From the NCBI GenBank assembly GCA_035529375.1, contig DATKWU010000018.1:1-47955 (forward strand): 47,955 bases of DNA, read 5' to 3'. Origin of the DNA: Patescibacteria group bacterium (GTDB lineage Bacteria > Patescibacteriota > Microgenomatia > PFEM01 > JAHIFH01). Shown in pieces: positions 41,918-47,955 of this stretch. A program made the position numbers and the translations under genes. The first letter of the stretch is position 1, and the number at the start of each line of letters is the position of its first letter. The notes under the pieces are model-generated. The model did not search any database, had not been told where the DNA came from, and saw nothing but the letters and a program-made list of their open reading frames with translations.

Positions 41918-42610
41918 ATGAATCAAGATATTGCCATCATTGAAATTCGCGGTGCCGCTGGTGGTAATGAGGCTAAAATTTGGGCTGATGACCTTTTACG
42001 GATGTATCTTCGCTTTGCCGAAAAACAAAACTGGCAAATTAAAACTCTAGGTCAACGAGTTTTAAGAATAAAAGGGAAAAATGCTTACGAACTCTTGAAA
42101 AAAGAGGCTGGTGTTCATCGAGTCCAAAGAATCCCAACAACAGAAAGACACGGCCGAATCCATACTTCAACCGCCACTGTGGCTATTTTGCCAGAAATTA
42201 GCGAAAACCAGATCAAAATTAATCCCCAAGATTTAGGCTGGCAATTTTACCGTGCTTCAACCCAAGGTGGCCAGAATGTCCAAAAAGTCTCCTCGGCAGT
42301 AAGATTGATCCACAAACCTTCAGGGATTGTGGTTACCTGCGAGCAAGAAAGATTTCAAGAACAAAATCGAAAAATTGCCCTGGATCTTTTAAGAGCCAGG
42401 CTTTGGGAAAAAGAACAGGCCAAGAAACAAAACCAATTAGGTGATTTGAGGAGAGAAGCGATTGGTCGAGGCGAACGTTCTGAAAAGATAAGAACCTACA
42501 ATTTCCCCCAGAATCGAGTCACCGATCATCGCTTGAAAAAAGGCTTTCATAATCTCGAAGCCATCCTTGATGGAGATCTGAGAAAAATTATTGGTGGTTT
42601 TAAAAAGTAA
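41918..42610 (+). CDS. prfA: peptide chain release factor 1, lacking N-terminal domain
   Basis: 230 aa against about 350-360 in the family. It starts at domain 2: MNQDIAIIEIRGAAGGNEAKIWADDLLRMY corresponds to E. coli RF1 after about residue 110. The stop-codon tripeptide region reads RIPTTERHGRIHTS (PxT, the RF1 class, UAA/UAG), and the GGQ catalytic loop is RASTQGGQNVQKVSSAV. The C-terminal RVTDHRLKKGFHNLEAILDG is present. Domain 1, which contacts the stalk and RF3, is missing, and only 6 nt separate the gene from rpmE, so no N-terminal piece lies upstream. It is probably functional but reduced. Confidence 0.88.
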   Translation: MNQDIAIIEIRGAAGGNEAKIWADDLLRMYLRFAEKQNWQIKTLGQRVLRIKGKNAYELLKKEAGVHRVQRIPTTERHGRIHTSTATVAILPEISENQIKINPQDLGWQFYRASTQGGQNVQKVSSAVRLIHKPSGIVVTCEQERFQEQNRKIALDLLRARLWEKEQAKKQNQLGDLRREAIGRGERSEKIRTYNFPQNRVTDHRLKKGFHNLEAILDGDLRKIIGGFKK

Positions 42611-42616
42611 AGACTC

Positions 42617-43810
42617 TTATTGATTAGATTCTTCCAAGGTAACCTTTAAATCACTCTCTTCTCTATTCCGCCAAATCTTTAGATTAACTTGATCACCAAT
42701 CTTTTTCGAATTAATTAATTTGGCCAAACCTCCTTCTTCTTCTCTGACTGGTTGACCATCAAAATCAGTAATAATGTCTCCAGTTTCAATCCCGGCTTTA
42801 GCGGCGGCTGAATCAGCCACCACTTCAACTACATAGGCACCTTGAGGAACTTCATTCATCAAAGCCAAATCCTGATCAATCATCTGATAACGAACTCCTA
42901 GAAAAGGACGAGCAAACTGACCAGTTTGGTTAAAATTGTCAATCGCTTCTTTAATAACATTAATCGGAATAGCAAAACCAATGTTTTCACCAGCCCCAAC
43001 CGCCACATTGATGCCAATCACTTGGCCAGCGGAGTTCAAAAGTGGCCCTCCAGAATTGCCAGGATTAATGGCAGCATCAGTTTGGATAACGTTATCTAGT
43101 TGCTCAACATAGCCTTCATAAGGCGAACCGGCCGTGATTCCTCTACCCAAACCAGAAACAACTCCAGTGGTCACCGTATGGCGAAATTCACCCAGAGCCG
43201 TCCCAATGGCAACCACAAATTGACCGACCTTTAACTGATCCGAATCACCCATTTCTATTGGCGTCAAACCCTTGGCTTCAATTTTCAAAATCGCCAAATC
43301 ATTAACCGGATCCCGGTAAATTTTCTGAACATTATAAGCTTGGTCATTATTAGTGATTACTTTGTATTCTGCTTGTAAATTACTGACCACATGTTTGTTG
43401 GTCACAATTAACCCTTCTTGAGAGATAATAAAGCCACTACCAATATCTTGTTCAACTTTTTTTGGTTCGCCTTGGTTCTGGGGTAAAGTAAAACCAAAGG
43501 GTGTCAGTTCAACCCCAAAAGGACTGATAAGACTTTCTTCAATGGCTATCCGCACGGTCACCACCGAAGGGCTGACTTTTTCAGCTACATCAATGACGAC
43601 TGATTCTTCAGTCAAAATCCGCTGGCGGGTAATCAAGGGTCCTAATTGTCCTGCTTCTCGAGGAAAGAAACGATCAAGAATTTTGTAACCAAAAAGGCGG
43701 TCAGAAATCGCCCCACCTAAAACTGAAGCAACAATAATAATGGCAATGGCTAAGCCGATCAGGATTTTTCTAATCGACCAAGAGTTCAATTGCTTTTTGG
43801 AGTTGTTCAT
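42617..43810 (-). CDS. htrA: HtrA/DegP-type serine protease
   Basis: 397 aa from the ATG at 43810 (MNNSKKQLNSWSIRKILIGL); an upstream ATG at 43831 is deeper in ctpA. Transmembrane anchor about residues 17-38, trypsin-like domain with His (VTNKHVV), Asp (VNDLAILKI) and Ser (NPGNSGGPLLN), and one PDZ domain (about 295-390) ending KLINSKKIGDQVNLKIW. It would degrade or refold misfolded proteins outside the membrane. It overlaps ctpA by 41 nt. Confidence 0.94.
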   Translation of the reverse strand: MNNSKKQLNSWSIRKILIGLAIAIIIVASVLGGAISDRLFGYKILDRFFPREAGQLGPLITRQRILTEESVVIDVAEKVSPSVVTVRIAIEESLISPFGVELTPFGFTLPQNQGEPKKVEQDIGSGFIISQEGLIVTNKHVVSNLQAEYKVITNNDQAYNVQKIYRDPVNDLAILKIEAKGLTPIEMGDSDQLKVGQFVVAIGTALGEFRHTVTTGVVSGLGRGITAGSPYEGYVEQLDNVIQTDAAINPGNSGGPLLNSAGQVIGINVAVGAGENIGFAIPINVIKEAIDNFNQTGQFARPFLGVRYQMIDQDLALMNEVPQGAYVVEVVADSAAAKAGIETGDIITDFDGQPVREEEGGLAKLINSKKIGDQVNLKIWRNREESDLKVTLEESNQ

Positions 43811-45005
43811 CAATTTCGGTCTCCGGATCATCTGCTAGCTGATTATTGGGAGTAATTCCTTGTTTGTCAATAGATTTACCTGAAGGTAAAAGCCACCGGG
43901 CGGTGGTGATATGTAAACCCGAGCCTCCGGGCAAATCTTCGGCTTCCTGGATGGTGCCCTTGCCAAAGGTTTTCTCACCCACCACTTGAGCCCGATTAGA
44001 TTCTTGAAGAGCCCCAGCCACAATCTCTGAAGCCGAAGCGCTCCCCTGATTAACCAAAACCGCTAAAGGCTGATTTAAAAGTCTACCGGCGCGATTAACT
44101 GAATAAGTCTCTTGATGACCACTAGCCGCTTCTTGTAAAACCACCACCCCGGACTTAAGAAACTCTGAAGTAATAAAAACCGAACCGCTTAAATAACCAC
44201 CCGGATTGTTGCGCAGATCAAGAATAATTCCCTTAACATCAGGTTTTTCTAAAATATTACCAACCGCCTGATCCCACTCTTCATTGGTCCGATCACCAAA
44301 TCTCATTAATTTCAAATGAGCCAGCAAACAAGATCCTTTAGGTAGGCAACCACCATCAACAAATTCTATTTCAATACTGGGAACAACAATTGTCTCCCGG
44401 ACAATCGAAACTTCATAAGGCTCCATCTCTCCTTGATGAATGAGGGTCAATCTGATTTTTGTTCCTTCAGGTCCTCTAATAAGATTGACCGCTTCAGGCA
44501 AACTCATATCAATTGTCTCTTTGTCGTCAATCTTAAGAATCAAATCGCCGGCTTTCACTCCCGCCTTTTCCGCTGGCATCCCAGCTAAAGGCGCAATCAC
44601 CGCCAATTGTTCATCAAGATAGCCAAGCTGAATACCAACCCCCTCAAAAGTCCCATTCAGACTTCCTTTAGCTTCTTTATTTTCATCTGGAGAAAGAAAA
44701 ACCGTGTAAGGATCGTCTAAAGAATTAACCATGCCCCTGATCGCTCCGTAAATCATCGCCTGAGGCTGAAGGACGTTTTTATCTAAATAAGAAGCAAAGA
44801 CTCGATCCCAAGCCGTCCAGAATAAAGAGAAATCAAGACTTTTATCAACCGGTCCGGTTCGATCAATGCTAATTCGCCTTGGCCCACCGAAGTTGATTGT
44901 TAATCCTTGGCCGCCTAATCGATAACCTATTCCCCCCGCCAAAAGAACCAAAGCAATGATAAAAATAATTAATCTAATTTGTTTTAAATTTAGTCTTAAT
45001 CTCAT
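43770..45005 (-). CDS. ctpA: S41-family C-terminal processing peptidase
   Basis: 411 aa. N-terminal membrane anchor (residues 11-31), PDZ domain (about 105-185) with GTFEGVGIQLGYLD, and S41 catalytic core with LRNNPGGYLSGSVFI, nucleophile Ser in NQGSASASEIVAGALQE and Lys in GEKTFGKGTIQE. Related to CtpA/Prc, which trim the C-termini of envelope proteins. Adjacent htrA indicates an envelope protein quality-control pair. It begins 4 nt after the preceding gene. Confidence 0.94.
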   Translation of the reverse strand: MRLRLNLKQIRLIIFIIALVLLAGGIGYRLGGQGLTINFGGPRRISIDRTGPVDKSLDFSLFWTAWDRVFASYLDKNVLQPQAMIYGAIRGMVNSLDDPYTVFLSPDENKEAKGSLNGTFEGVGIQLGYLDEQLAVIAPLAGMPAEKAGVKAGDLILKIDDKETIDMSLPEAVNLIRGPEGTKIRLTLIHQGEMEPYEVSIVRETIVVPSIEIEFVDGGCLPKGSCLLAHLKLMRFGDRTNEEWDQAVGNILEKPDVKGIILDLRNNPGGYLSGSVFITSEFLKSGVVVLQEAASGHQETYSVNRAGRLLNQPLAVLVNQGSASASEIVAGALQESNRAQVVGEKTFGKGTIQEAEDLPGGSGLHITTARWLLPSGKSIDKQGITPNNQLADDPETEIDEQLQKAIELLVD

Positions 45006-45009
45006 TTTA

Positions 45010-45813
45010 TTATTTAGGAATTAAAACTCGCTTTTGCTGACCATCAATTAAAATCATCTTACCATTAATGCCTTTTAATTCTTTCCAAATTTCCTCATTA
45101 ATTTTATCGTTTTCTCCTAAAATTACTATTGGCAAAACATCATCTTCTTCTTCAATTTCCTTAATTAAAGATTTTTCAACAAAACCGCCAACAATAAAGC
45201 CAGCTAGACCTAAACTGGTGCCCTTGTACCATAAGCCTTTTGGCAATTTTCCTTGAAAAGCCATAATCTGTTGTCGACAGGAGGTGTCAAGAGAAAATAA
45301 ATCATAATCCTCATCATCAATCACCATTGAATAGCCAGTCGCTTTGCCACCCTTTCCCCAGGTTCCCTTGATCTCTAAAGCCGCAAAAGACAAACCCACC
45401 GAATCTGGGGAAAGAGCACTGATCCTACTGTCAAAAGGGGCTTTCAGTTTTTCTTCAACCATCTCTTTTTTTATCCTCAAAACCCCGTCCTCAGTCAAAG
45501 AATCTAAAATCCCATCTAAAGGTGCCATAAATTTTTCACCCTTACCTAATAAGCTCTGTTTTTGGGCAACTAATTCTCCCTGTTTGACCTCTTCTCCCAG
45601 TTTTTTTACCAAACACTTCATTGTTTTTTCTGGCGAGACGCTAATTAATTTATGGAGATGATAGCTCTTGGTCTGAAAAGAAGCTTTTCTTTCAGCGATT
45701 TGCTGTCCTTCTTTAACTTTTTGGTCTTTAGAAACTTTTAAATCAACCCCAGAAAGAAGAGGTAAAGTGACGGAAGCAGTAACTTTTTCTAGACTAACTT
45801 TTGGGGCAGTCAT
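45010..45813 (-). CDS. hypothetical protein with barrel-sandwich (lipoyl-like) hybrid regions
   Basis: 267 aa. No signal peptide. The middle part has repeats recalling biotinyl/lipoyl-like barrel-sandwich folds: PLLSGVDLKVSKDQKVKEGQQIA, LVKKLGEEVKQGELVAQKQ and DGVLRIKKEMVEEKLKAPFD, i.e. Gly-turn-Val/Lys patterns. The C-terminal half (about 170-267, WYKGTSLGLAGFIVGGFVEK and KMILIDGQQKRVLIPK) is of unknown fold. I cannot name a family. Gene order rpsR - this gene - ctpA - htrA suggests a role at the ribosome-to-envelope boundary, which is speculation. Confidence 0.7.
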   Translation of the reverse strand: MTAPKVSLEKVTASVTLPLLSGVDLKVSKDQKVKEGQQIAERKASFQTKSYHLHKLISVSPEKTMKCLVKKLGEEVKQGELVAQKQSLLGKGEKFMAPLDGILDSLTEDGVLRIKKEMVEEKLKAPFDSRISALSPDSVGLSFAALEIKGTWGKGGKATGYSMVIDDEDYDLFSLDTSCRQQIMAFQGKLPKGLWYKGTSLGLAGFIVGGFVEKSLIKEIEEEDDVLPIVILGENDKINEEIWKELKGINGKMILIDGQQKRVLIPK

Positions 45814-45817
45814 TTCT

Positions 45818-46048
45818 TTAAGGCTGAGTCGTAAAAGGAATTAAACCTAAATACCTCGCTCTCTTAATCGCTTGGGCTAAACGACGCTGGTGTTTAGCAC
45901 AAACACCAGAACGAATTCGAGGAATAATTCTACCTCGATCATCTATAAAATTCTTTAGAATTTCGATCTCTTTATAATCAGGCTTTTCATCTGATTCGCA
46001 AAAAGAACATTTTAAGCCCCTAACGGGACGTTTTAATCTTGGTCTCAT
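45818..46048 (-). CDS. rpsR: 30S ribosomal protein S18
   Basis: 76 aa. Conserved IPRIRSGVCAKHQRRLAQAIKRARYLGLIPF; an N-terminal CSFC and the CAKH motif can hold zinc, the C+ form. The gene follows ssb by 32 nt in the rpsF-ssb-rpsR cluster. rplI (L9), the usual next gene, is absent, in agreement with known loss of L9 in several CPR groups. Confidence 0.95.
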   Translation of the reverse strand: MRPRLKRPVRGLKCSFCESDEKPDYKEIEILKNFIDDRGRIIPRIRSGVCAKHQRRLAQAIKRARYLGLIPFTTQP

Positions 46049-46080
46049 AAGATTTTAAGAGTTCTATTAATTATTAATAA

Positions 46081-46635
46081 TTAGAAAGGTATGTCTTCGG
46101 CTTTGACCTCTTCTTCTTTTTTCTTTTCATCAGCCTTTTTGGTTTTTGGCTGATCAGTGGCTGACTTGGTTGCCTTTGAGATCGGTTCTTTTTTCTCAGC
46201 CTTAGCTGGACCAGCTTCTTCCTCAGAAGAAACTTCCTCTTTCATTTCGACTGGTTCTTCAGGCACCGCCTCTTCTATTGCTCCCCCGTCAGGCACCTGC
46301 CTGGAATCAAGAATCAGCATCTCGTCAATAACAATCTCGGTTGTCTGACGAGGATTGCCATCTTGAGCCGTCCATTGCCTGGTTTTTAATCGGCCTTCAA
46401 CATAGATCTTTCTGCCTTTAAATAAAAGCTGAGAACAAATCTCAGCCAGTTTGTTCCAGGCAACAATCCGGTGGAACTCAGTATCTTCTTTTTGATCACC
46501 GGCCTCGGTCACCCAAGAACGATTAGTCGCCAACCCTAAGGTACAAACGGCTGTCCCTTGAGGGGTGTACCGCAATTCGGGATCCCGAGTTAAATTACCA
46601 ATTAACTGAACTTTATTGAGCGATCTAGCTGCCAT
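46081..46635 (-). CDS. ssb: single-stranded DNA-binding protein
   Basis: 184 aa. OB fold in residues 1-105 with SLNKVQLIGNLTRDPELRYTPQG, WNKLAEICSQLLFKGRKIYVEGRL and the aromatic DNA contacts (Trp/Phe). A disordered acidic/Lys-rich linker (about 115-178) leads to the tail DIPF, the protein-interaction tip. The linker contains VEMKEEVSSEEEAG. It is between rpsF and rpsR, as in most bacteria. Confidence 0.96.
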   Translation of the reverse strand: MAARSLNKVQLIGNLTRDPELRYTPQGTAVCTLGLATNRSWVTEAGDQKEDTEFHRIVAWNKLAEICSQLLFKGRKIYVEGRLKTRQWTAQDGNPRQTTEIVIDEMLILDSRQVPDGGAIEEAVPEEPVEMKEEVSSEEEAGPAKAEKKEPISKATKSATDQPKTKKADEKKKEEEVKAEDIPF

Positions 46636-46651
46636 ATTCCTCCTTTAGCGC

Positions 46652-46936
46652 TCATTCCTTTTTGACTAGTAAGTAACGAATAATCTTGTCTTTCAATATT
46701 AATTGATCCCTAATCTTTTTAAGAATACCTGAAGGCAAACCTATTTCCAATAAAAAATAATACCCCAGGGTTTTTTTCTTAATGGGGTATGCCAATTCCA
46801 TCTGCCCCCACTCACTTTTTTTCTTAACCTTACCTTTTGCGTCTTCAACAATCTTTTGGGCTTGATTGACTTGTTTTTTTCGATCAGCTCCAGATAAACC
46901 TGGATCTATCACTAAAACTAACTCGTAATCACGCAT
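46652..46936 (-). CDS. rpsF: 30S ribosomal protein S6
   Basis: 94 aa. MRDYELVLVIDPGLSGADRKKQV and ELAYPIKKKTLGYYFLLEI are S6 signatures. An AAGGAT element precedes the ATG. First gene of rpsF-ssb-rpsR. The promoter lies at 46962-46990. Confidence 0.95.
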   Translation of the reverse strand: MRDYELVLVIDPGLSGADRKKQVNQAQKIVEDAKGKVKKKSEWGQMELAYPIKKKTLGYYFLLEIGLPSGILKKIRDQLILKDKIIRYLLVKKE

Positions 46937-46961
46937 AACTTTTTATCCTTAATTCCCCAAG

Positions 46962-46990
46962 ATTTTACCATAAATTCTTTCTTCTCACAA
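46962..46990 (-). promoter_or_regulatory. rpsF-ssb-rpsR promoter
   Basis: Minus strand TTGTGA (46985-46990), 17 nt, TAAAAT (46962-46967). The start at 46936 leaves a leader of about 18-20 nt that carries AAGGAT, so unlike several other promoters here this one gives a normal leader. Confidence 0.55.
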
Positions 46991-46993
46991 CCA

Positions 46994-47800
46994 CTAAACA
47001 TTAAATTTAAATTCAATTACATCGCCATCCTTAACCAAATAATCCCTGCCCTCTAATCTCACTTTACCCTTGCTTTTAGCCCCTAACCAGCTACTAGCCG
47101 CTATCAAATCAGCAAAACCAACCACTTCGGCCTTGATAAAACCCTTAGCCATATCAGTATGAACCTTCTCGGCCGCCACAAAAGCAGTCAAACCTTTTTT
47201 CAAAGACCAGGCGGTTACCTCCTTATTCCCTTTAACAGTATAAAAGGTAATTAGATCTAGAAGTTCATAGGTTTTTTTAATCAACTCATTAACCCCCTTA
47301 CCTGTTTTGGCATTAATCACCAAATCATTACCATTATCACTGTCAAAATCATCAACATTAATCACATAAAGAGTCGGTTTTTTGATTTCCCCTAATTCCA
47401 ATTCCAAATCAATTATCTCTTTATCTCTCTGAGGATCAATTGAACCATAATAATGAGAAACAGAGTCATCTTTAAAAGCCCGAATAATATGAACGACAGC
47501 ATCCACTTCTCTAATTTTAGCCAAAAATTGATTACCCAAACCTTCACCCTGATGAGCATTCTTAACCAAACCAGCAATATCAATAAACTTGACCACCGCC
47601 GGAATCACCTTTTCAGGTTTGATAATAAGAGCTAATTTAGCTAATCTTTCATCAGGTACTTCTACCACTCCAATATTAGGTTCAATGGTAGTAAAAGGAT
47701 AAGAAGCCACATTAGCCACCTGCTTTTTAAGAAGAGTATTAAAAAGAGTCGATTTACCACTATTAGGAAGACCGACGATACCGACTTGGAGTGATGACAT
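46994..47800 (-). CDS. ychF: YchF/OLA1-type P-loop ATPase without coiled-coil domain
   Basis: 268 aa against about 363 in typical YchF. P loop GIVGLPNSGKSTLFN, switch FTTIEPNIGVVEVPD, DIAGLVKNAHQGEGLGNQFL, and VVHIIRAF are typical; GTPase motif NKxD is replaced by NVDD as expected for this ATPase family. The helical coiled-coil between the P-loop core halves is missing: LELELGEIKKPTLYVINV joins directly. A TGS-like C-terminal domain (about 190-268) is kept with LVKDGDVIEFKFNV. Family function is ribosome-associated regulation of translation and stress. Confidence 0.92.
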   Translation of the reverse strand: MSSLQVGIVGLPNSGKSTLFNTLLKKQVANVASYPFTTIEPNIGVVEVPDERLAKLALIIKPEKVIPAVVKFIDIAGLVKNAHQGEGLGNQFLAKIREVDAVVHIIRAFKDDSVSHYYGSIDPQRDKEIIDLELELGEIKKPTLYVINVDDFDSDNGNDLVINAKTGKGVNELIKKTYELLDLITFYTVKGNKEVTAWSLKKGLTAFVAAEKVHTDMAKGFIKAEVVGFADLIAASSWLGAKSKGKVRLEGRDYLVKDGDVIEFKFNV

Positions 47801-47809
47801 AATGGGGCT

Positions 47810-47818
47810 ATTGTATCA
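47810..47818 (-). promoter_or_regulatory. extended -10 for ychF
   Basis: TGATACAAT on the minus strand (TG-n-TACAAT; hexamer at 47810-47815) ends nine bases before the ychF ATG (47800). It overlaps the stop codon of the preceding gene. Confidence 0.5.
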
Positions 47819-47955
47819 CTTCTTTCTCGCCAATATAAAAAACGCTCCATGAATATAAAGCTCTAAGTGTAGCCAGCTTCCTGGCTCTGGCTGTTGCCCA
47901 TCACCATAAAGCTCGTTATAGCTTGGTGATTCTTCAACATGCTCTATTGTAAATC
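47816..47955 (-). CDS. unknown protein, C-terminal end only (window edge)
   Basis: An open frame enters from the right edge and runs 45 codons to a TGA at 47816-47818 (visible part starts FTIEHVEESPSYNELYGDGQ, ends HGAFFILARKK). Chance alone could give 45 open codons, but the composition (varied, with Trp, His and Pro) looks protein-like and the stop lies right before the ychF promoter. No family recognised from so short a piece. It reads in the same direction as ychF. Confidence 0.4.
   Translation of the reverse strand, partial: FTIEHVEESPSYNELYGDGQQPEPGSWLHLELYIHGAFFILARKK

Overview
The window looks like a chromosomal segment of a Candidate Phyla Radiation (Patescibacteria) bacterium, most likely of the Microgenomates type. 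This rests on gene content and protein sizes, not on a phylogeny. The signs are very compact genes with many 1-8 nt overlaps, A+T-rich DNA, standard TGA stops (TGA is not recoded), several unusually small or altered core proteins (release factor 1 without its N-terminal domain, YchF without its coiled coil, an acyl carrier protein with Thr in place of the attachment Ser), an rpsF-ssb-rpsR cluster with no rplI (L9) after it, and a large type IV pilus locus with many small pilin-like genes.

Layout. 1-4026 (+): 3' part of recG, then rpmF, nusB, acpP, rnc, rpsP and khpA. 4020-17485 (-): a 13.5 kb type IV pilus locus reading pilB-pilT-pilC-major pilin-pilD, then nine more prepilins, a PilX-like protein and pilM-pilN-pilO. 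17532-24368 (+): holB-like delta', gyrB, ppa, gyrA and a SIMPL protein, ended by a hairpin terminator. 24418-25179 (+): an unusual nucleoside-deoxyribosyltransferase-like/LuxR fusion, overlapping tail to tail with a Xer recombinase (-). 26094-29890 (-): a HAD-type phosphatase, a 933 nt non-coding stretch, a small hypothetical protein, a membrane protein and yebC. 29970-35267: a TPR protein (+), then LCP-like, Kef-type antiporter, rluA-type, TraR/DksA-type and Lgt-like genes (-). 35316-38814: a small membrane protein (+), then (-) an MBL hydrolase, dnaB, a TGA-interrupted small gene, tRNA-Leu(CAA) and efp. 38894-42610 (+): two envelope proteins, a histidine attenuator with tRNA-His, hisS, rpmE and a short prfA. 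42617-47955 (-): ychF, rpsF-ssb-rpsR, a hypothetical gene, ctpA, htrA and the end of an unknown gene at the right edge.

The most striking element is at 40063-40309. A consensus promoter drives a 14-codon leader peptide with three consecutive His codons, followed by mutually exclusive RNA hairpins and an intrinsic terminator that abuts tRNA-His, with hisS next. This has all the parts of a ribosome-mediated attenuator controlling a tRNA gene by the charging of that same tRNA. A second theme is that many promoter-proximal genes have a -10 box ending only 6-10 nt before the start codon, which predicts leaderless mRNAs, while genes inside operons often carry Shine-Dalgarno sequences. The efp start codon lies 3 nt after a tRNA 3' end and fits the same pattern.
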